DNA of 64,000 nt from Terrilactibacillus laevilacticus (lineage in GTDB: Bacteria > Bacillota > Bacilli > Bacillales > Sporolactobacillaceae). Shown here one piece after another: positions 36,080-44,797 of the stretch (the first letter of the stretch is position 1; each line of letters begins with the position of its first letter). The notes beneath the pieces were generated by a model. That model made no database searches. It was given only the letters and a program-made list of their open reading frames with translations, and was not told the origin of the DNA. The DNA is taken from assembly GCF_006517395.1 (NCBI RefSeq), contig NZ_VDCY01000001.1, positions 558,001 through 622,000 on the forward strand, in the 5' to 3' direction. The translations under genes were made by a program, and so were the position numbers.

Positions 36080-37102
36080 ATGGGAACCGACAAAAGACAT
36101 GAAATAGACCCTGTTTTAGCTAGTGAGTGGTTACCTATTGCCTATGCTCATGACATAGCTGATCAACCCATACAAGTGACTATATTAGAAGAGAGAGTGG
36201 TCTTGTTTCGAACAGATGATGGCATTAAAGCTTTTAAAGATTTATGTATTCATCGCGGGGCGGAGCTATCATTAGGAAAAGTTGTTAACAATTGTCTCGT
36301 ATGTCCTTATCACGGCTGGGAGTACAACCAAGAAGGTAAGTGTGTAAAGATACCTCAACAGCCTGCAAGGCGAGTTATTCCCCCTAAGGCTAAAGCGGTC
36401 GTTTTTCCTTGTATGGAACGGTATGGTCTCGTCTGGGTCAAACTGAATAAGGAGGAAACAATGGCTTCAACATTACCAGAGTATGAAGAGTTTGACGATC
36501 CATCATTTAAGACGGTTTATGCCAATCCGCATATTATCAACGCAGCCGCCCCAAGGGTCGTAGAAAACTTTTTGGATGTGAGTCACCTTGCCTTTGTACA
36601 TGAAGGAAGTCTAGGAGATTCTGATCATGCTGAAATTCCAGATTACAAAGTTCATTGGAAAGATAATCGGTATGTGTCGGATGTCATACCGGTATATGCC
36701 GATCCAGATGGTACAGGGAAATGGTCGATCTTGAATTATACCTTTGAGATATTAAGACCGTTGCTTGCCAGGCTAAAAAAAGTCAATGAGGAGACAAATG
36801 AAATTTTCTCGATGTTATTTGCTGTCCAGCCACAAGCTGAAAGGAAATCAAAGATTTTTGCCTTAGTGTCTAGGAATTACGATTTAGAGACACCTGATCA
36901 GTATTATATCGATTTTCAACAACTGATTATTGACCAAGATACGGCTGTAGTTGAAAGTCAAAGACCCGAAGAATTGCCACTAGATTTGCAAGCTGAGCTT
37001 CACCTTCCGCCAGATAGAGTTAGTATTGCTTATCGAAGATGGCTCAGTGAACTTGGGGTAACTTACGGTAGTGAAGTAAAGAAACACAAACAAATGAAAT
37101 GA
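36080..37102 (+). CDS. Rieske non-heme iron oxygenase, alpha subunit (second)
   Basis: Oxygenase of 340 residues, clearly a paralogue of the Rieske protein at 34493. The 2Fe-2S motif is CIHRGAELSLGKVVNNCLVCPYHGW (C-x-H ... C-x2-H, about 56-80), and the iron site is VENFLDVSHLAFVHEGSLGD near 165-180. Both proteins share the C-terminal VESQRPEELPLDLQAELH...DRVSIAYRRWL pattern seen in the first one (ENQKPEELPLDLQMEAH...DRTSVAYRKLL). GGGAGG lies upstream. The gene is 33 bases after fer and 32 bases before the permease gene, so fer, this gene and the permease are probably one operon. Confidence 0.88.
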   Translation: MGTDKRHEIDPVLASEWLPIAYAHDIADQPIQVTILEERVVLFRTDDGIKAFKDLCIHRGAELSLGKVVNNCLVCPYHGWEYNQEGKCVKIPQQPARRVIPPKAKAVVFPCMERYGLVWVKLNKEETMASTLPEYEEFDDPSFKTVYANPHIINAAAPRVVENFLDVSHLAFVHEGSLGDSDHAEIPDYKVHWKDNRYVSDVIPVYADPDGTGKWSILNYTFEILRPLLARLKKVNEETNEIFSMLFAVQPQAERKSKIFALVSRNYDLETPDQYYIDFQQLIIDQDTAVVESQRPEELPLDLQAELHLPPDRVSIAYRRWLSELGVTYGSEVKKHKQMK

Positions 37103-37134
37103 TAAAATAATGACAGATTGATGGGGGAAGATGG

Positions 37135-38493
37135 ATGACAAATTTAGAGAAATCAGGAGAAAAAGAAATCGTTAAAACGAAAGCTAATCCAGTCTGGTTA
37201 GAAAAGCTTTTTCATTTAACAGAGCGAGAAACAAATGTTAAAACAGAAATTATTGCTGGGATCACGACATTTATGGCCATGAGTTATATTATCTTCGTGA
37301 ATCCAATGATATTATCAGATGCTGGCATTCCAAGGGAAGCAGCCATTGGGGCAACCATTTTCGCAAGTGTATTAGCAACGGTATTATTTGCACTATGGGC
37401 TAACATGCCCATTGCAGTTGCCCCTGGGATGGGGCTTAATGCCTTTTTCGCATATACTGTCGTCTTAGGTCATGGACTAAATTGGCAAACTGGGTTAGGT
37501 GCTGTCTTCATTTCTGGCGTGGTATTCTTTGTTCTGACGATAACGGGATTACGTAAAAAAATCATCCAGTGTATTCCCAATGTACTAAAGAGTGCGATCT
37601 CAGTAGGAATAGGACTCTTTATTGCTTTTATCGGTTTTAAACAAGCTGGGATTATTGTTAGTCATAAAGAAAATCTTGTGGCTCTTGGTGAGATAACAAA
37701 ACCAGAACCTCTGCTCGCGCTAATCGGATTTATTGTGGTGGCCGTTCTCACGGTTCGCAAAGTCAAAGGAGCAGCGATTATGAGTATCTTTTTAGTGACG
37801 ATCTTAGGTATGATAATTGGAATCGTCCATCCACCTAAAAGTATCATATCGTTTTCTCTTCCTAGTATATCTGATACTTTTCTAAAGATGGATATCTTAG
37901 CTGCGCTCCATTATGGGTTATTTTCAATTATTTTTTCCTTTACTATGGTGGAGTTATTTGACAATTTGGGCTCAATGGTTGGATTATCCAAGAAAGCGGG
38001 TCTAATGGATGAAAAAGGGAATATAGAAGGTTTAGATAAGGCATTAATAGCTGATTCAATGGCAACCATGGCGAGTGCTGCGATGGGATCTACTGCGATG
38101 AATGCCTATGTTGAAAACGCCACAGGGATAGCAGAAGGTGGTAAAACAGGTCTTAAAGCCCTTGTTGTTGCTTTCCTCTTTCTTTTAAGCCTTTTGTTTA
38201 CACCTTTAATTGGAGTGATCCCTTCATTCGCCACATCGCCTGTTCTTATTTTAGTAGGCGCTTTTATGTTAACTGAAATTAAGAATATTTCATTGAATGA
38301 CTATTCTGATGCCATACCTGTTTTTCTAACCATTGTTCTTATGCCACTAACATTTAGTATCGGAGAAGGACTAACGTTCGGTTTCTTATCTTATACGATC
38401 ATTAAGCTATTAACCAATCGAGCAAAAGAAATTCATTGGTTAATGTACATCATAAGCGCGGCTTTTATCTTAAGTTTTATTTTTCAAGTTTAA
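37135..38493 (+). CDS. AzgA-type purine permease (NCS2 family)
   Basis: Membrane transporter of 452 residues with the AzgA/PbuG branch motifs: ERETNVKTEIIAGITTFMAMSYIIFVNP, NMPIAVAPGMGLNAFFAYTVV, FTMVELFDNLGSMVGL and GSTAMNAYVENATGIAEGGKTGLKALVVAF. AzgA proteins import adenine, guanine or hypoxanthine. It is the last gene of the fer-Rieske run, with GGGGGAAG upstream, so the cluster may import and oxidise a purine-like compound. The exact substrate cannot be read from sequence. Confidence 0.9.
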   Translation: MTNLEKSGEKEIVKTKANPVWLEKLFHLTERETNVKTEIIAGITTFMAMSYIIFVNPMILSDAGIPREAAIGATIFASVLATVLFALWANMPIAVAPGMGLNAFFAYTVVLGHGLNWQTGLGAVFISGVVFFVLTITGLRKKIIQCIPNVLKSAISVGIGLFIAFIGFKQAGIIVSHKENLVALGEITKPEPLLALIGFIVVAVLTVRKVKGAAIMSIFLVTILGMIIGIVHPPKSIISFSLPSISDTFLKMDILAALHYGLFSIIFSFTMVELFDNLGSMVGLSKKAGLMDEKGNIEGLDKALIADSMATMASAAMGSTAMNAYVENATGIAEGGKTGLKALVVAFLFLLSLLFTPLIGVIPSFATSPVLILVGAFMLTEIKNISLNDYSDAIPVFLTIVLMPLTFSIGEGLTFGFLSYTIIKLLTNRAKEIHWLMYIISAAFILSFIFQV

Positions 38494-38665
38494 TTGGTAG
38501 TGGATGGTGACGTAATTTAGTGTCTCTATCCTCATTATGCACGGTCTCATGAGTCATGCTAAGAACGACAATTTCTCGAAGTCGATGGAAAGTCAAATGA
38601 TATCTAGCACTTTGAAAGTCATTTAAATCACTAATAAAGCATCTACTAAAAATACGTTGTTTATA
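38494..38665. other. short intergenic tract before MITE copy 4
   Basis: No supported gene or clear terminator was seen in this stretch. Confidence 0.4.
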
Positions 38666-38818
38666 GAGGTTGTTCAAAAAGTCACCAAATGATAGTGCGA
38701 ATCTCGGCGCCGGCTTGTTTATTCCGGTCCTCATGTAGCAAAAACCTACATTCCGGTCCTCAAAACAGCGCCGCCTTGATCTTCTTGCTTCTAATTTGTC
38801 TCCTATTTGAACACGCAC
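38666..38818 (+). mobile_element. MITE-like element, copy 4 (153 bp, short form)
   Basis: It starts GAGGTTGTTCAAAAAGTCACC and ends TTTGAACACGCAC, flanked by an exact 5-bp repeat TTATA (38661-38665 and 38819-38823). It is nearly the same sequence as copy 3. Together with the inverted copy 5 it brackets the GNAT gene. Confidence 0.87.
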
Positions 38819-38975
38819 TTATAAATAATTCTTGACACTGTAAATTTTACGTACCAAAATACAGAGGTATAGATCTAAACATGTGAAAAACGATTGTGTT
38901 TTTCGTCTGAATCTTTTACATTTTTGTTCAATGGGGGTCAAGGAATGATTCCTACGCGTATGATGAGGTGATGTG

Positions 38976-39824
38976 ATGGATGTGATTCATTTTGCGGATG
39001 TGCGAGTCTTTATTAGAGACGTAGAGGCATTCTTACTTGAGAAAGAAGTCGAAAACAATTTAATTCTAGGCATTTGTTATAAACAAATTCAAGATAAAAT
39101 GTATTTTAGCAATGAAATTATGACGACTGTAAACGATCAAAATCGATGTATTCTATCATTGTTTATGAGCAAGAAAAACAGACTCGTTATTTCAGGGGAT
39201 ATATCTAACAATAATATTGACCAAGCCATCGTGTTAGCGATAAAAGCCATTATTAATCGTTTAATATATGTTAGAAGTGTGATCGGAGAGAAAGAACTTG
39301 TTTCGTTATTTGCTGAGATAGCAAAACGTTTTTTACGGAAACCCTTTAAGGAATTTCGACATGAACAAATTTACCAGCTTCAAAAATTAAATCATATCAC
39401 GCATCCAAAAGGTCTTTTTCGTAAGGCGAATGAAAAAGATATGGTAAAAATTAAACATTGGATTCAAACGTTTAGCGAATCAATCAACGAACCCTTAGCT
39501 GATTCAGAAATTGATATGATGGCGGAATCCTATATTACTAGACAGTCTTTATATGTTTGGGAAAAGGATAACACCATTGTTTCAATGGCTAATTTAATAA
39601 GACCACTGAAGAGCGGAGCCGGCATTAACCTTGTTTATACGGCCCCTGAGCATAGAGGGCAAGGTTACTCCACCGGTTGCGTAAGTTCTTTATGTCAAGA
39701 AATATTAAGCCATGGTTATAATTTTTGTTATTTATACGCAGATCGAGCCAATCCTATTTCAAATGCAGTCTACCAAAAAATTGGATTTATGCCTGTAATT
39801 GAGTGCTTACATCTGACCAATTAA
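38976..39824 (+). CDS. GNAT-family N-acetyltransferase
   Basis: Protein of 282 residues with a C-terminal GNAT fold. The acetyl-CoA pyrophosphate-binding motif is NLVYTAPEHRGQGYSTGCVSSL, followed by NFCYLYADRANPISNAVYQKIGFMPV. The first ~140 residues are a separate domain without a clear name, as in a large group of bacilli acetyltransferases. The substrate is unknown. ATG 38976 has GAGGTG 5 bases upstream; GTG 38973 is an in-frame alternative. The gene lies alone between MITE copies 4 and 5. Confidence 0.83.
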   Translation: MDVIHFADVRVFIRDVEAFLLEKEVENNLILGICYKQIQDKMYFSNEIMTTVNDQNRCILSLFMSKKNRLVISGDISNNNIDQAIVLAIKAIINRLIYVRSVIGEKELVSLFAEIAKRFLRKPFKEFRHEQIYQLQKLNHITHPKGLFRKANEKDMVKIKHWIQTFSESINEPLADSEIDMMAESYITRQSLYVWEKDNTIVSMANLIRPLKSGAGINLVYTAPEHRGQGYSTGCVSSLCQEILSHGYNFCYLYADRANPISNAVYQKIGFMPVIECLHLTN

Positions 39825-39932
39825 TAGGCAGATCAAAATCATATATAGTGGAATAGTTGATAAATTTAATATAAAATAAAGTAATTGAGAAGTAATTGAG
39901 AATCAAAATGTCTAAATAGGTATCTACTATAA

Positions 39933-40210
39933 GTGCATGTTCAAAAAGGTGACAAACGAAAAGGGTTACTGTCTAAGTACGCTGGCATCCTGCAAGAAAC
40001 GCAGTTACTTGCCCGTCCTGGGCGTCGGAAGGCTAAGAGCGGCGCTGTTTTCTTTGGACCGGCATTCCTCGGTTGTGGTAGCTTCAGGCGCCAGCCACAG
40101 GACGTGAGCGCTTTTAGCCAGCGATCCTCTTGTATCCGCTACATGAGGACCGGAAAAACAAGCGGGCGCCGAGATTCGCACGATCATTTGGTGACTTTTT
40201 GAACAACCTC
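39933..40210 (-). mobile_element. MITE-like element, copy 5 (278 bp, long form, inverted)
   Basis: On the minus strand it starts GAGGTTGTTCAAAAAGTCACC and ends TTTTTGAACATGCAC. Its flanks are TATAA (39928-39932) and GATAA (40211-40215), matching at four of five positions. It is the second long form and lies in the opposite orientation to the other four. It occupies most of the gap between the GNAT gene and the reductase gene. Confidence 0.85.
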
Positions 40211-40289
40211 GATAAATAGGATGAAAGATACAGAGCTCAATTAGACTAGAAACCATCTTTAAGGAAAAAGAGATGTTGGAGGGTGAAGA

Positions 40290-41288
40290 ATGACAGAAAG
40301 TACAGAACAATTTGATGTAACCATCATTGGGGGAGGACCCACTGGATTATTTGCTGCGTTTTATGCAGGTATGCGAGATATGAAAGTCAAGATTATTGAG
40401 AGCATGCCCCAGCTAGGAGGACAGCTTGGCGCATTATATCCTGAAAAAGATATATATGACGTGGCTGGATTCCCGAAAATTAAAGCTAAAGACCTTGTCA
40501 ATAACTTAAAAGAACAAGCTCTGAAATTTAGTCCAACGATTATCTTAGAACAAACCGTTGAAAAGTTAGAGCATCTTGAGGATCAAACGATTAAGTTAAC
40601 GTCAACGACAGGAGAAACGCATTTTACAAAAGCGGTTATTATTACAGCCGGTGTTGGAGCGTTCCAGCCTAGACGGATCGATACTGAAAATGCAAAACAA
40701 TATGAAGGACAAAATCTTCATTATTTTGTTGAAGATTTAGAGGTGTTCCGAGATAAAAAAGTGGTCATTTTAGGTGGAGGAGACTCTGCGGTAGATTGGG
40801 CTAATATGCTAGACTCTATTGCAAAAGAAGTCATTCTTGTCCATAGACGTGATAAATTCCGTGCTCATGAACATAGTGTTGATTTGTTAAAAAAATCGTC
40901 CGTTATCTTAAAAACGCCTTTTCAAGTGAAAGAGCTTGTCGGTGATGAAACGAATATTAAGCAATTAGTCATTCAAGAAGTACGTGGAGAGAAGACAGAA
41001 ACGTTAGATTTAGATGCTTTAATTTGTAACTATGGTTTTGTTTCTTCTCTCGGCGCGATCAAAGATTGGAATCTCAACATAGAAAAAAATGCCATTGTCG
41101 TCAATAGTAAAATGGAAACCAATTTACCAGGTGTCTATGCGGCTGGGGATGTTGCTACTTATGATGGTAAAGTAAAATTAATCGCCACTGGCTTTGGAGA
41201 AGCACCAACGGCGGTTAATAATGTAAAACATTATATTGACCCGAAATCCCGCACACAACCGATGCATAGTACAAGCTTATTTAATTAA
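40290..41288 (+). CDS. yumC: ferredoxin/flavodoxin-NADP reductase (YumC type)
   Basis: Flavoprotein of 332 residues of the thioredoxin-reductase-like ferredoxin-NADP reductase family. The FAD site is [19 protein letters not shown], the NADP site is [17 protein letters not shown], and the FAD C-terminal motif is [31 protein letters not shown]. There is no CxxC redox disulfide between the domains, which separates it from thioredoxin reductase. It passes electrons between NADPH and ferredoxin. GGAGGGTG precedes the ATG. It could supply the ferredoxin of the Rieske cluster upstream. Confidence 0.93.
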   Translation: MTESTEQFDVTIIGGGPTGLFAAFYAGMRDMKVKIIESMPQLGGQLGALYPEKDIYDVAGFPKIKAKDLVNNLKEQALKFSPTIILEQTVEKLEHLEDQTIKLTSTTGETHFTKAVIITAGVGAFQPRRIDTENAKQYEGQNLHYFVEDLEVFRDKKVVILGGGDSAVDWANMLDSIAKEVILVHRRDKFRAHEHSVDLLKKSSVILKTPFQVKELVGDETNIKQLVIQEVRGEKTETLDLDALICNYGFVSSLGAIKDWNLNIEKNAIVVNSKMETNLPGVYAAGDVATYDGKVKLIATGFGEAPTAVNNVKHYIDPKSRTQPMHSTSLFN

Positions 41289-41308
41289 AAAGAAAATAGT
41301 GAAGTTTA

Positions 41309-41340
41309 AGACATCTCAAATTTTGAGGTGTCTTTATTTT
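41309..41340 (+). terminator. terminator of yumC
   Basis: AGACATCTCAAA / TTTTGAGGTGTCTTT hairpin with T-rich end 20 bases after the stop. Confidence 0.8.
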
Positions 41341-41388
41341 TATGAAATAGCCGAGAACACTCGTGACTTTAGTCATGAGAGGTTCAGA
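41337..41388 (+). repeat. 52-bp hairpin repeat, copy B (IS200/IS605-end-like)
   Basis: 51 of 52 bases equal copy A at 28228-28279. The two copies share the stem ACTCGTGACT/AGTCATGAG and the end GGTTCAGA, then diverge. It abuts the terminator of yumC. No transposase gene is adjacent. Confidence 0.6.
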
Positions 41389-41606
41389 GTCTATTTCTAC
41401 TAGCTGTCAGATAATCTAACGTAATACATGTTAAGTAACCTTACGTAAAAAAAGCGTGTTTTATGACTTTGTTTTTCTCAATTTATAAACTTGAAAAAAT
41501 CATATATTTTTTTATACTTTTTTTAAAAAAAGTAGTGCGAAAATTCCCTATTGGTGCTATTATTACAGACGTTAGCCCTTTTTTAAAAAATAGGAGTGTG
41601 AAAGTT

Positions 41607-41813
41607 ATGCAATGGTTTTTATTACTAATTATTATTATTATGAACATTGGGGTGTTGCCTCTCGTGAACCGAGTGCATCCCATTATCATTGGGATGCCTT
41701 TTTTTCTGTTCTGGTATCTTTTAAGTATGATCGTAACCCCCATTCTTTCATGGTGGATATATGCGATTGGTAAAAAGAAACATGATAGTGATGTAAGGAG
41801 TGCTGAAAAATGA
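41607..41813 (+). CDS. yhjC: DUF3311 small membrane protein (YhjC type)
   Basis: Membrane protein of 68 residues with two hydrophobic spans (about 3-22 and 27-52) and the DUF3311 pattern PLVNRVHPIIIGMPFFLFWYLLSMIVTPILSWWIYAI. These proteins are found next to SSS-type symporters and are thought to be small partners. ATG 41607 has TAGGAGTG upstream; a longer in-frame reading from 41463 lacks a ribosome site. The stop overlaps the next start (ATGA), showing coupled translation. Confidence 0.85.
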   Translation: MQWFLLLIIIIMNIGVLPLVNRVHPIIIGMPFFLFWYLLSMIVTPILSWWIYAIGKKKHDSDVRSAEK

Positions 41814-43297
41814 CTGCGTTAGTTGTGACTTGTTTGATTGTTTTAGCGGTAATATTCGTTGGCTTTTTAGCCGGTAGAGACAAAGCTGCCCGTAGTTCTA
41901 TTGAACAATGGAGTATTGGCGGACGAAATTTTGGTAGTTTATTAGTATGGTTTTTAGTTGGAGCGGATATTTATACGGCTTATGCTTTCTTAGGGATGAC
42001 GGGATATGCTTATAGTTTTGGCGCACCAGCTTTCTTCTCTATCGCGTATGCTGTTATGTGTTTCCCAATTGCTTATTTTATTATCCCTAAAATCTGGCGA
42101 TATGCATCAAAACATAATTTAACGACGCTCGCGGATTATGCACGTGAAAGATTTCAAAGTAAATTACTTGGTGTATGTGTTGCAATTGTTGGTATTGTCT
42201 TTTTAATTCCATACATTTGTTTGCAATTATCAGGTATTACGGGTGTGGTTCAAGTTGCTGGGCAAGGTGTTTTTGAAAATCCTAAGGCTGTAGGTACAAT
42301 TGCACTTATTATTTCTTTTATATTAGTTGCTTTATATACTTTCTTCAGTGGACTTCGTGCACCAGCTTGGACAGGCGTTATTAAAGATCTCTTGGTTTGG
42401 ATCGTTCTTATCGGCATGATTGTGACGATTCCATATATTTGGTTTGATGGATGGGGAGATATGCTACATCAAGTCGTAACAAAATATCCTGAAAAATTAA
42501 CCCTTCCAGGTACAAGTCCAAATGGAATGTTAAACAGTTTCTGGTTTGGAACAGCGTCATTCATTTCAGCCCTAGCTCTATTTATGTGGCCGCACGGAGC
42601 GACAGGGGCATTAAGTGCTAAATCTGAAGATTCTGTTCGTAAAAATACGGTTTTCTTATCTTTTTATAATATTCTCTTGTTCTTTGTAACATTGCTTGGG
42701 CTTATTGCCTTCATGGTCTTGCCAAAGCATCCAGAAGATCCATCGTTTGCAAACTTTGCTCTGCTTCACTTGATTGATGCATCTTATTCAAACCCAATTG
42801 TTCAAGGTGTTATGTTTTCAACCATCGCTCTTGCTAGCCTTGTTCCAGCATCAATCATGGTTCTGGCAGCAAGTAACTTAGTGGCAACAAACATTGTAAA
42901 AGATATCTTTGTACCAAATATTTCAGGTGAAAAACAAACATTAATTGCACGCTGTTTTGTATTTGTGATTACTGGTCTTGCCTTGCTCTTTGGTATTTTA
43001 TTCCCGAACTACCTAGTTCAACTTCAACTTGAAGGCGTAAGTGGAACGGCACAATTATTGCCCGCTATTTTCCTAAGTTTATATTGGAAGAACTTAGCCA
43101 CAACTCCTGTTCTTGTTGGTTTAATCTCAGGAATTGCTTTCGTCTTCCTTAATCACTTTATTTTCCAATTACCTGGATATGATGGGTTCTGGGGTCTCAT
43201 TGTCAATGTGGTTGTTGTCGTCATTCTTAATCTCTTCTTTGCACATCAAGCAAAAGAGAATATCAGAACAAATAAAATGTTAGCTAATGATAAGTAA
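41810..43297 (+). CDS. yhjB: sodium:solute symporter (SSS family, YhjB/MctP type)
   Basis: Transporter of 495 residues with about 13 membrane spans. The SSS family signature appears as IEQWSIGGRNFGSLLVWFLVGADIYTAYAFLGMTGYAY near the N-terminus, ITGVVQVAG, and FFSGLRAPAWTGVIKDLLVW. The DUF3311-plus-symporter pair is the arrangement of MctP-type monocarboxylate carriers and of B. subtilis yhjCB. The substrate, probably a carboxylate, is not certain. A terminator follows. Confidence 0.88.
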   Translation: MTALVVTCLIVLAVIFVGFLAGRDKAARSSIEQWSIGGRNFGSLLVWFLVGADIYTAYAFLGMTGYAYSFGAPAFFSIAYAVMCFPIAYFIIPKIWRYASKHNLTTLADYARERFQSKLLGVCVAIVGIVFLIPYICLQLSGITGVVQVAGQGVFENPKAVGTIALIISFILVALYTFFSGLRAPAWTGVIKDLLVWIVLIGMIVTIPYIWFDGWGDMLHQVVTKYPEKLTLPGTSPNGMLNSFWFGTASFISALALFMWPHGATGALSAKSEDSVRKNTVFLSFYNILLFFVTLLGLIAFMVLPKHPEDPSFANFALLHLIDASYSNPIVQGVMFSTIALASLVPASIMVLAASNLVATNIVKDIFVPNISGEKQTLIARCFVFVITGLALLFGILFPNYLVQLQLEGVSGTAQLLPAIFLSLYWKNLATTPVLVGLISGIAFVFLNHFIFQLPGYDGFWGLIVNVVVVVILNLFFAHQAKENIRTNKMLANDK

Positions 43298-43316
43298 GAT
43301 TTGAAGGTAAACATGT

Positions 43317-43352
43317 GGGCGTGACATATAAAGGTGTCACGCCCTTTGTTTA
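43317..43352 (+). terminator. terminator of the DUF3311-SSS operon
   Basis: GGGCGTGACA / TGTCACGCCC stem followed by TTTGTTTATTTT. Confidence 0.85.
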
Positions 43353-43389
43353 TTTTAATCAATGATCATAGTATCTGATTATATTCTTT

Positions 43390-43433
43390 CTAAAAGAGTG
43401 ATGGCTTGAAGATATAAGCGATCACTCTTTTAG
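43390..43433. repeat. inverted repeat upstream of the methyltransferase gene
   Basis: CTAAAAGAGTGAT / ATCACTCTTTTAG, a perfect 13-bp stem with an 18-base loop. No T run follows, so it is not a clear terminator. It may be an operator or an RNA hairpin. Confidence 0.5.
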
Positions 43434-43528
43434 AATTAATAAAGGCAATAGAGAAGTTGGCAGATATTAAATGCATCTGATAAGATAAACGATGTATTCT
43501 TTTGAAATCAACCATTTAAGGAGAAACA

Positions 43529-44725
43529 ATGAAAACCAAAGAGGCGTTAAATTCAAAATTACAACCTATTCTATCTATTCTTGATCAAGAGTCTATTGCT
43601 TACACCATTGAGGGAGCGGCCTCATGCCTCTTGCAAGATGTTGAAGTTTCTGTAACAGATCCAATCGATATTGCCGTTCAATGGGACTTCTGCGCTAAAG
43701 TTCATGAACTTTTTGATAAAAGAAGGCTTCAAAAAGTAATGAAAGATGACCAAAAGACCGTTCTTTCTTATTTACATGAAGATCATCCGTTTCATTTTAT
43801 ATTCTATTTTAATCATGTCATCGTCACAGATCCATTTCGCTTACCAATAAAGATCGATAATAAAACGGTTTGGGTTCGATCATTGGATGCTGAACTGCGT
43901 TTCTTAAAAAAGGAAGATTCTCTCTATCAAGCCATTAAAGATCATTTTCGGAAGTTACAAGAATCAAATACGGTTCTAAACGGGGGAGCTTGGAATCAAG
44001 AAGTTTATCAGGCATGGATTGAGCGATTTGGGAGTCCTAAAGAAATGGCTCATAAACTGCTTTCCCATCCAAAAAGATCATTGTCTCATTTACTTGAGTA
44101 TTTAGGGGATCTTCAAGGAAAGAAAGTGATTAATCTTCTAGGTAGTCATGGAGCCAAGGCCATTGCCATGGCTATTCTTGGGGCATCATCTACAGTCGTA
44201 GATATCTCAAATGAAAATGCTAAATACGCTAGAGAGGTGGCCGATGCTGCTGACGTTCCCTTAAATTATATCATTTCAGATGTTTTATCACTTCCTGAAA
44301 CCGAAAAAAATTGCTCTTATGATCTTGTTTTGATGGAACTGGGAATTCTTCATTATTTTATTGATTTGGAACCTTTAGCGACTTTGGTTTATCAGCTGCT
44401 TGATCAAGGTGGAAAACTCATTCTGCAAGATTTCCATCCTATTTCTACAAAATTAATTACTTCAAAAGGAAAAAAACATAAAGTTACAGGGAACTATTTT
44501 GACAAGAAACTTGAAATAAGAGAAGTCGCCTATACAAAACATTTAACGCAATCTCAGGACAATAAACATGACGTTTATTTAAGAAAATGGACGATAGGTG
44601 AGATTGTGACAGCTTTTGCTGAAGCAGGATTAACGATCACTCGACTAGATGAATCTCCAAATATCAAAATCAGTGATATTGGCATTCCGAAAGTCTTTAC
44701 ACTTGTGGCTGAAAAAAAGGGTTAA
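43529..44725 (+). CDS. two-domain protein: nucleotidyltransferase-like plus SAM methyltransferase
   Basis: Protein of 398 residues with two parts. Residues about 12-145 resemble a minimal nucleotidyltransferase-like fold (YTIEGAASCLLQDVEVSVTDPIDIAV, with an Asp pair at 44 and 47). Residues about 150-398 are a class I methyltransferase: motif I KVINLLGSHGAKAIAMAILG, motif II VVDISNENAKYA, motif IV YDLVLMELGILHYF, then GGKLILQDFHP. The GSHG variant of motif I occurs in a bacilli methyltransferase family. The substrate is unknown and the fusion is unusual. AAGGAGAAAC precedes the ATG. Confidence 0.75.
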   Translation: MKTKEALNSKLQPILSILDQESIAYTIEGAASCLLQDVEVSVTDPIDIAVQWDFCAKVHELFDKRRLQKVMKDDQKTVLSYLHEDHPFHFIFYFNHVIVTDPFRLPIKIDNKTVWVRSLDAELRFLKKEDSLYQAIKDHFRKLQESNTVLNGGAWNQEVYQAWIERFGSPKEMAHKLLSHPKRSLSHLLEYLGDLQGKKVINLLGSHGAKAIAMAILGASSTVVDISNENAKYAREVADAADVPLNYIISDVLSLPETEKNCSYDLVLMELGILHYFIDLEPLATLVYQLLDQGGKLILQDFHPISTKLITSKGKKHKVTGNYFDKKLEIREVAYTKHLTQSQDNKHDVYLRKWTIGEIVTAFAEAGLTITRLDESPNIKISDIGIPKVFTLVAEKKG

Positions 44726-44797
44726 TGCTATGACTTGTTAATGTAGCAAGGGAAGACTAAAATGAATAAGAAACTGAAATGAAAGGAATGATGATCG

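Noticed and set aside
38477-38818. Minus-strand open frame of 113 codons after the purine permease
   Set aside because: Much of it is MITE copy 4 read backwards. The product has no recognisable domain and no convincing ribosome site.
39933-40202. Open frame of 89 codons in the gap between the GNAT and yumC genes
   Set aside because: It lies inside MITE copy 5, and the same DNA occurs elsewhere with deletions that break the frame. There is no ribosome site, so it is a chance frame in the element.
41463-41606. Extended N-terminus for the DUF3311 protein
   Set aside because: The added 48 codons have no similarity to the family and no ribosome site; ATG 41607 has TAGGAGTG at the right distance.
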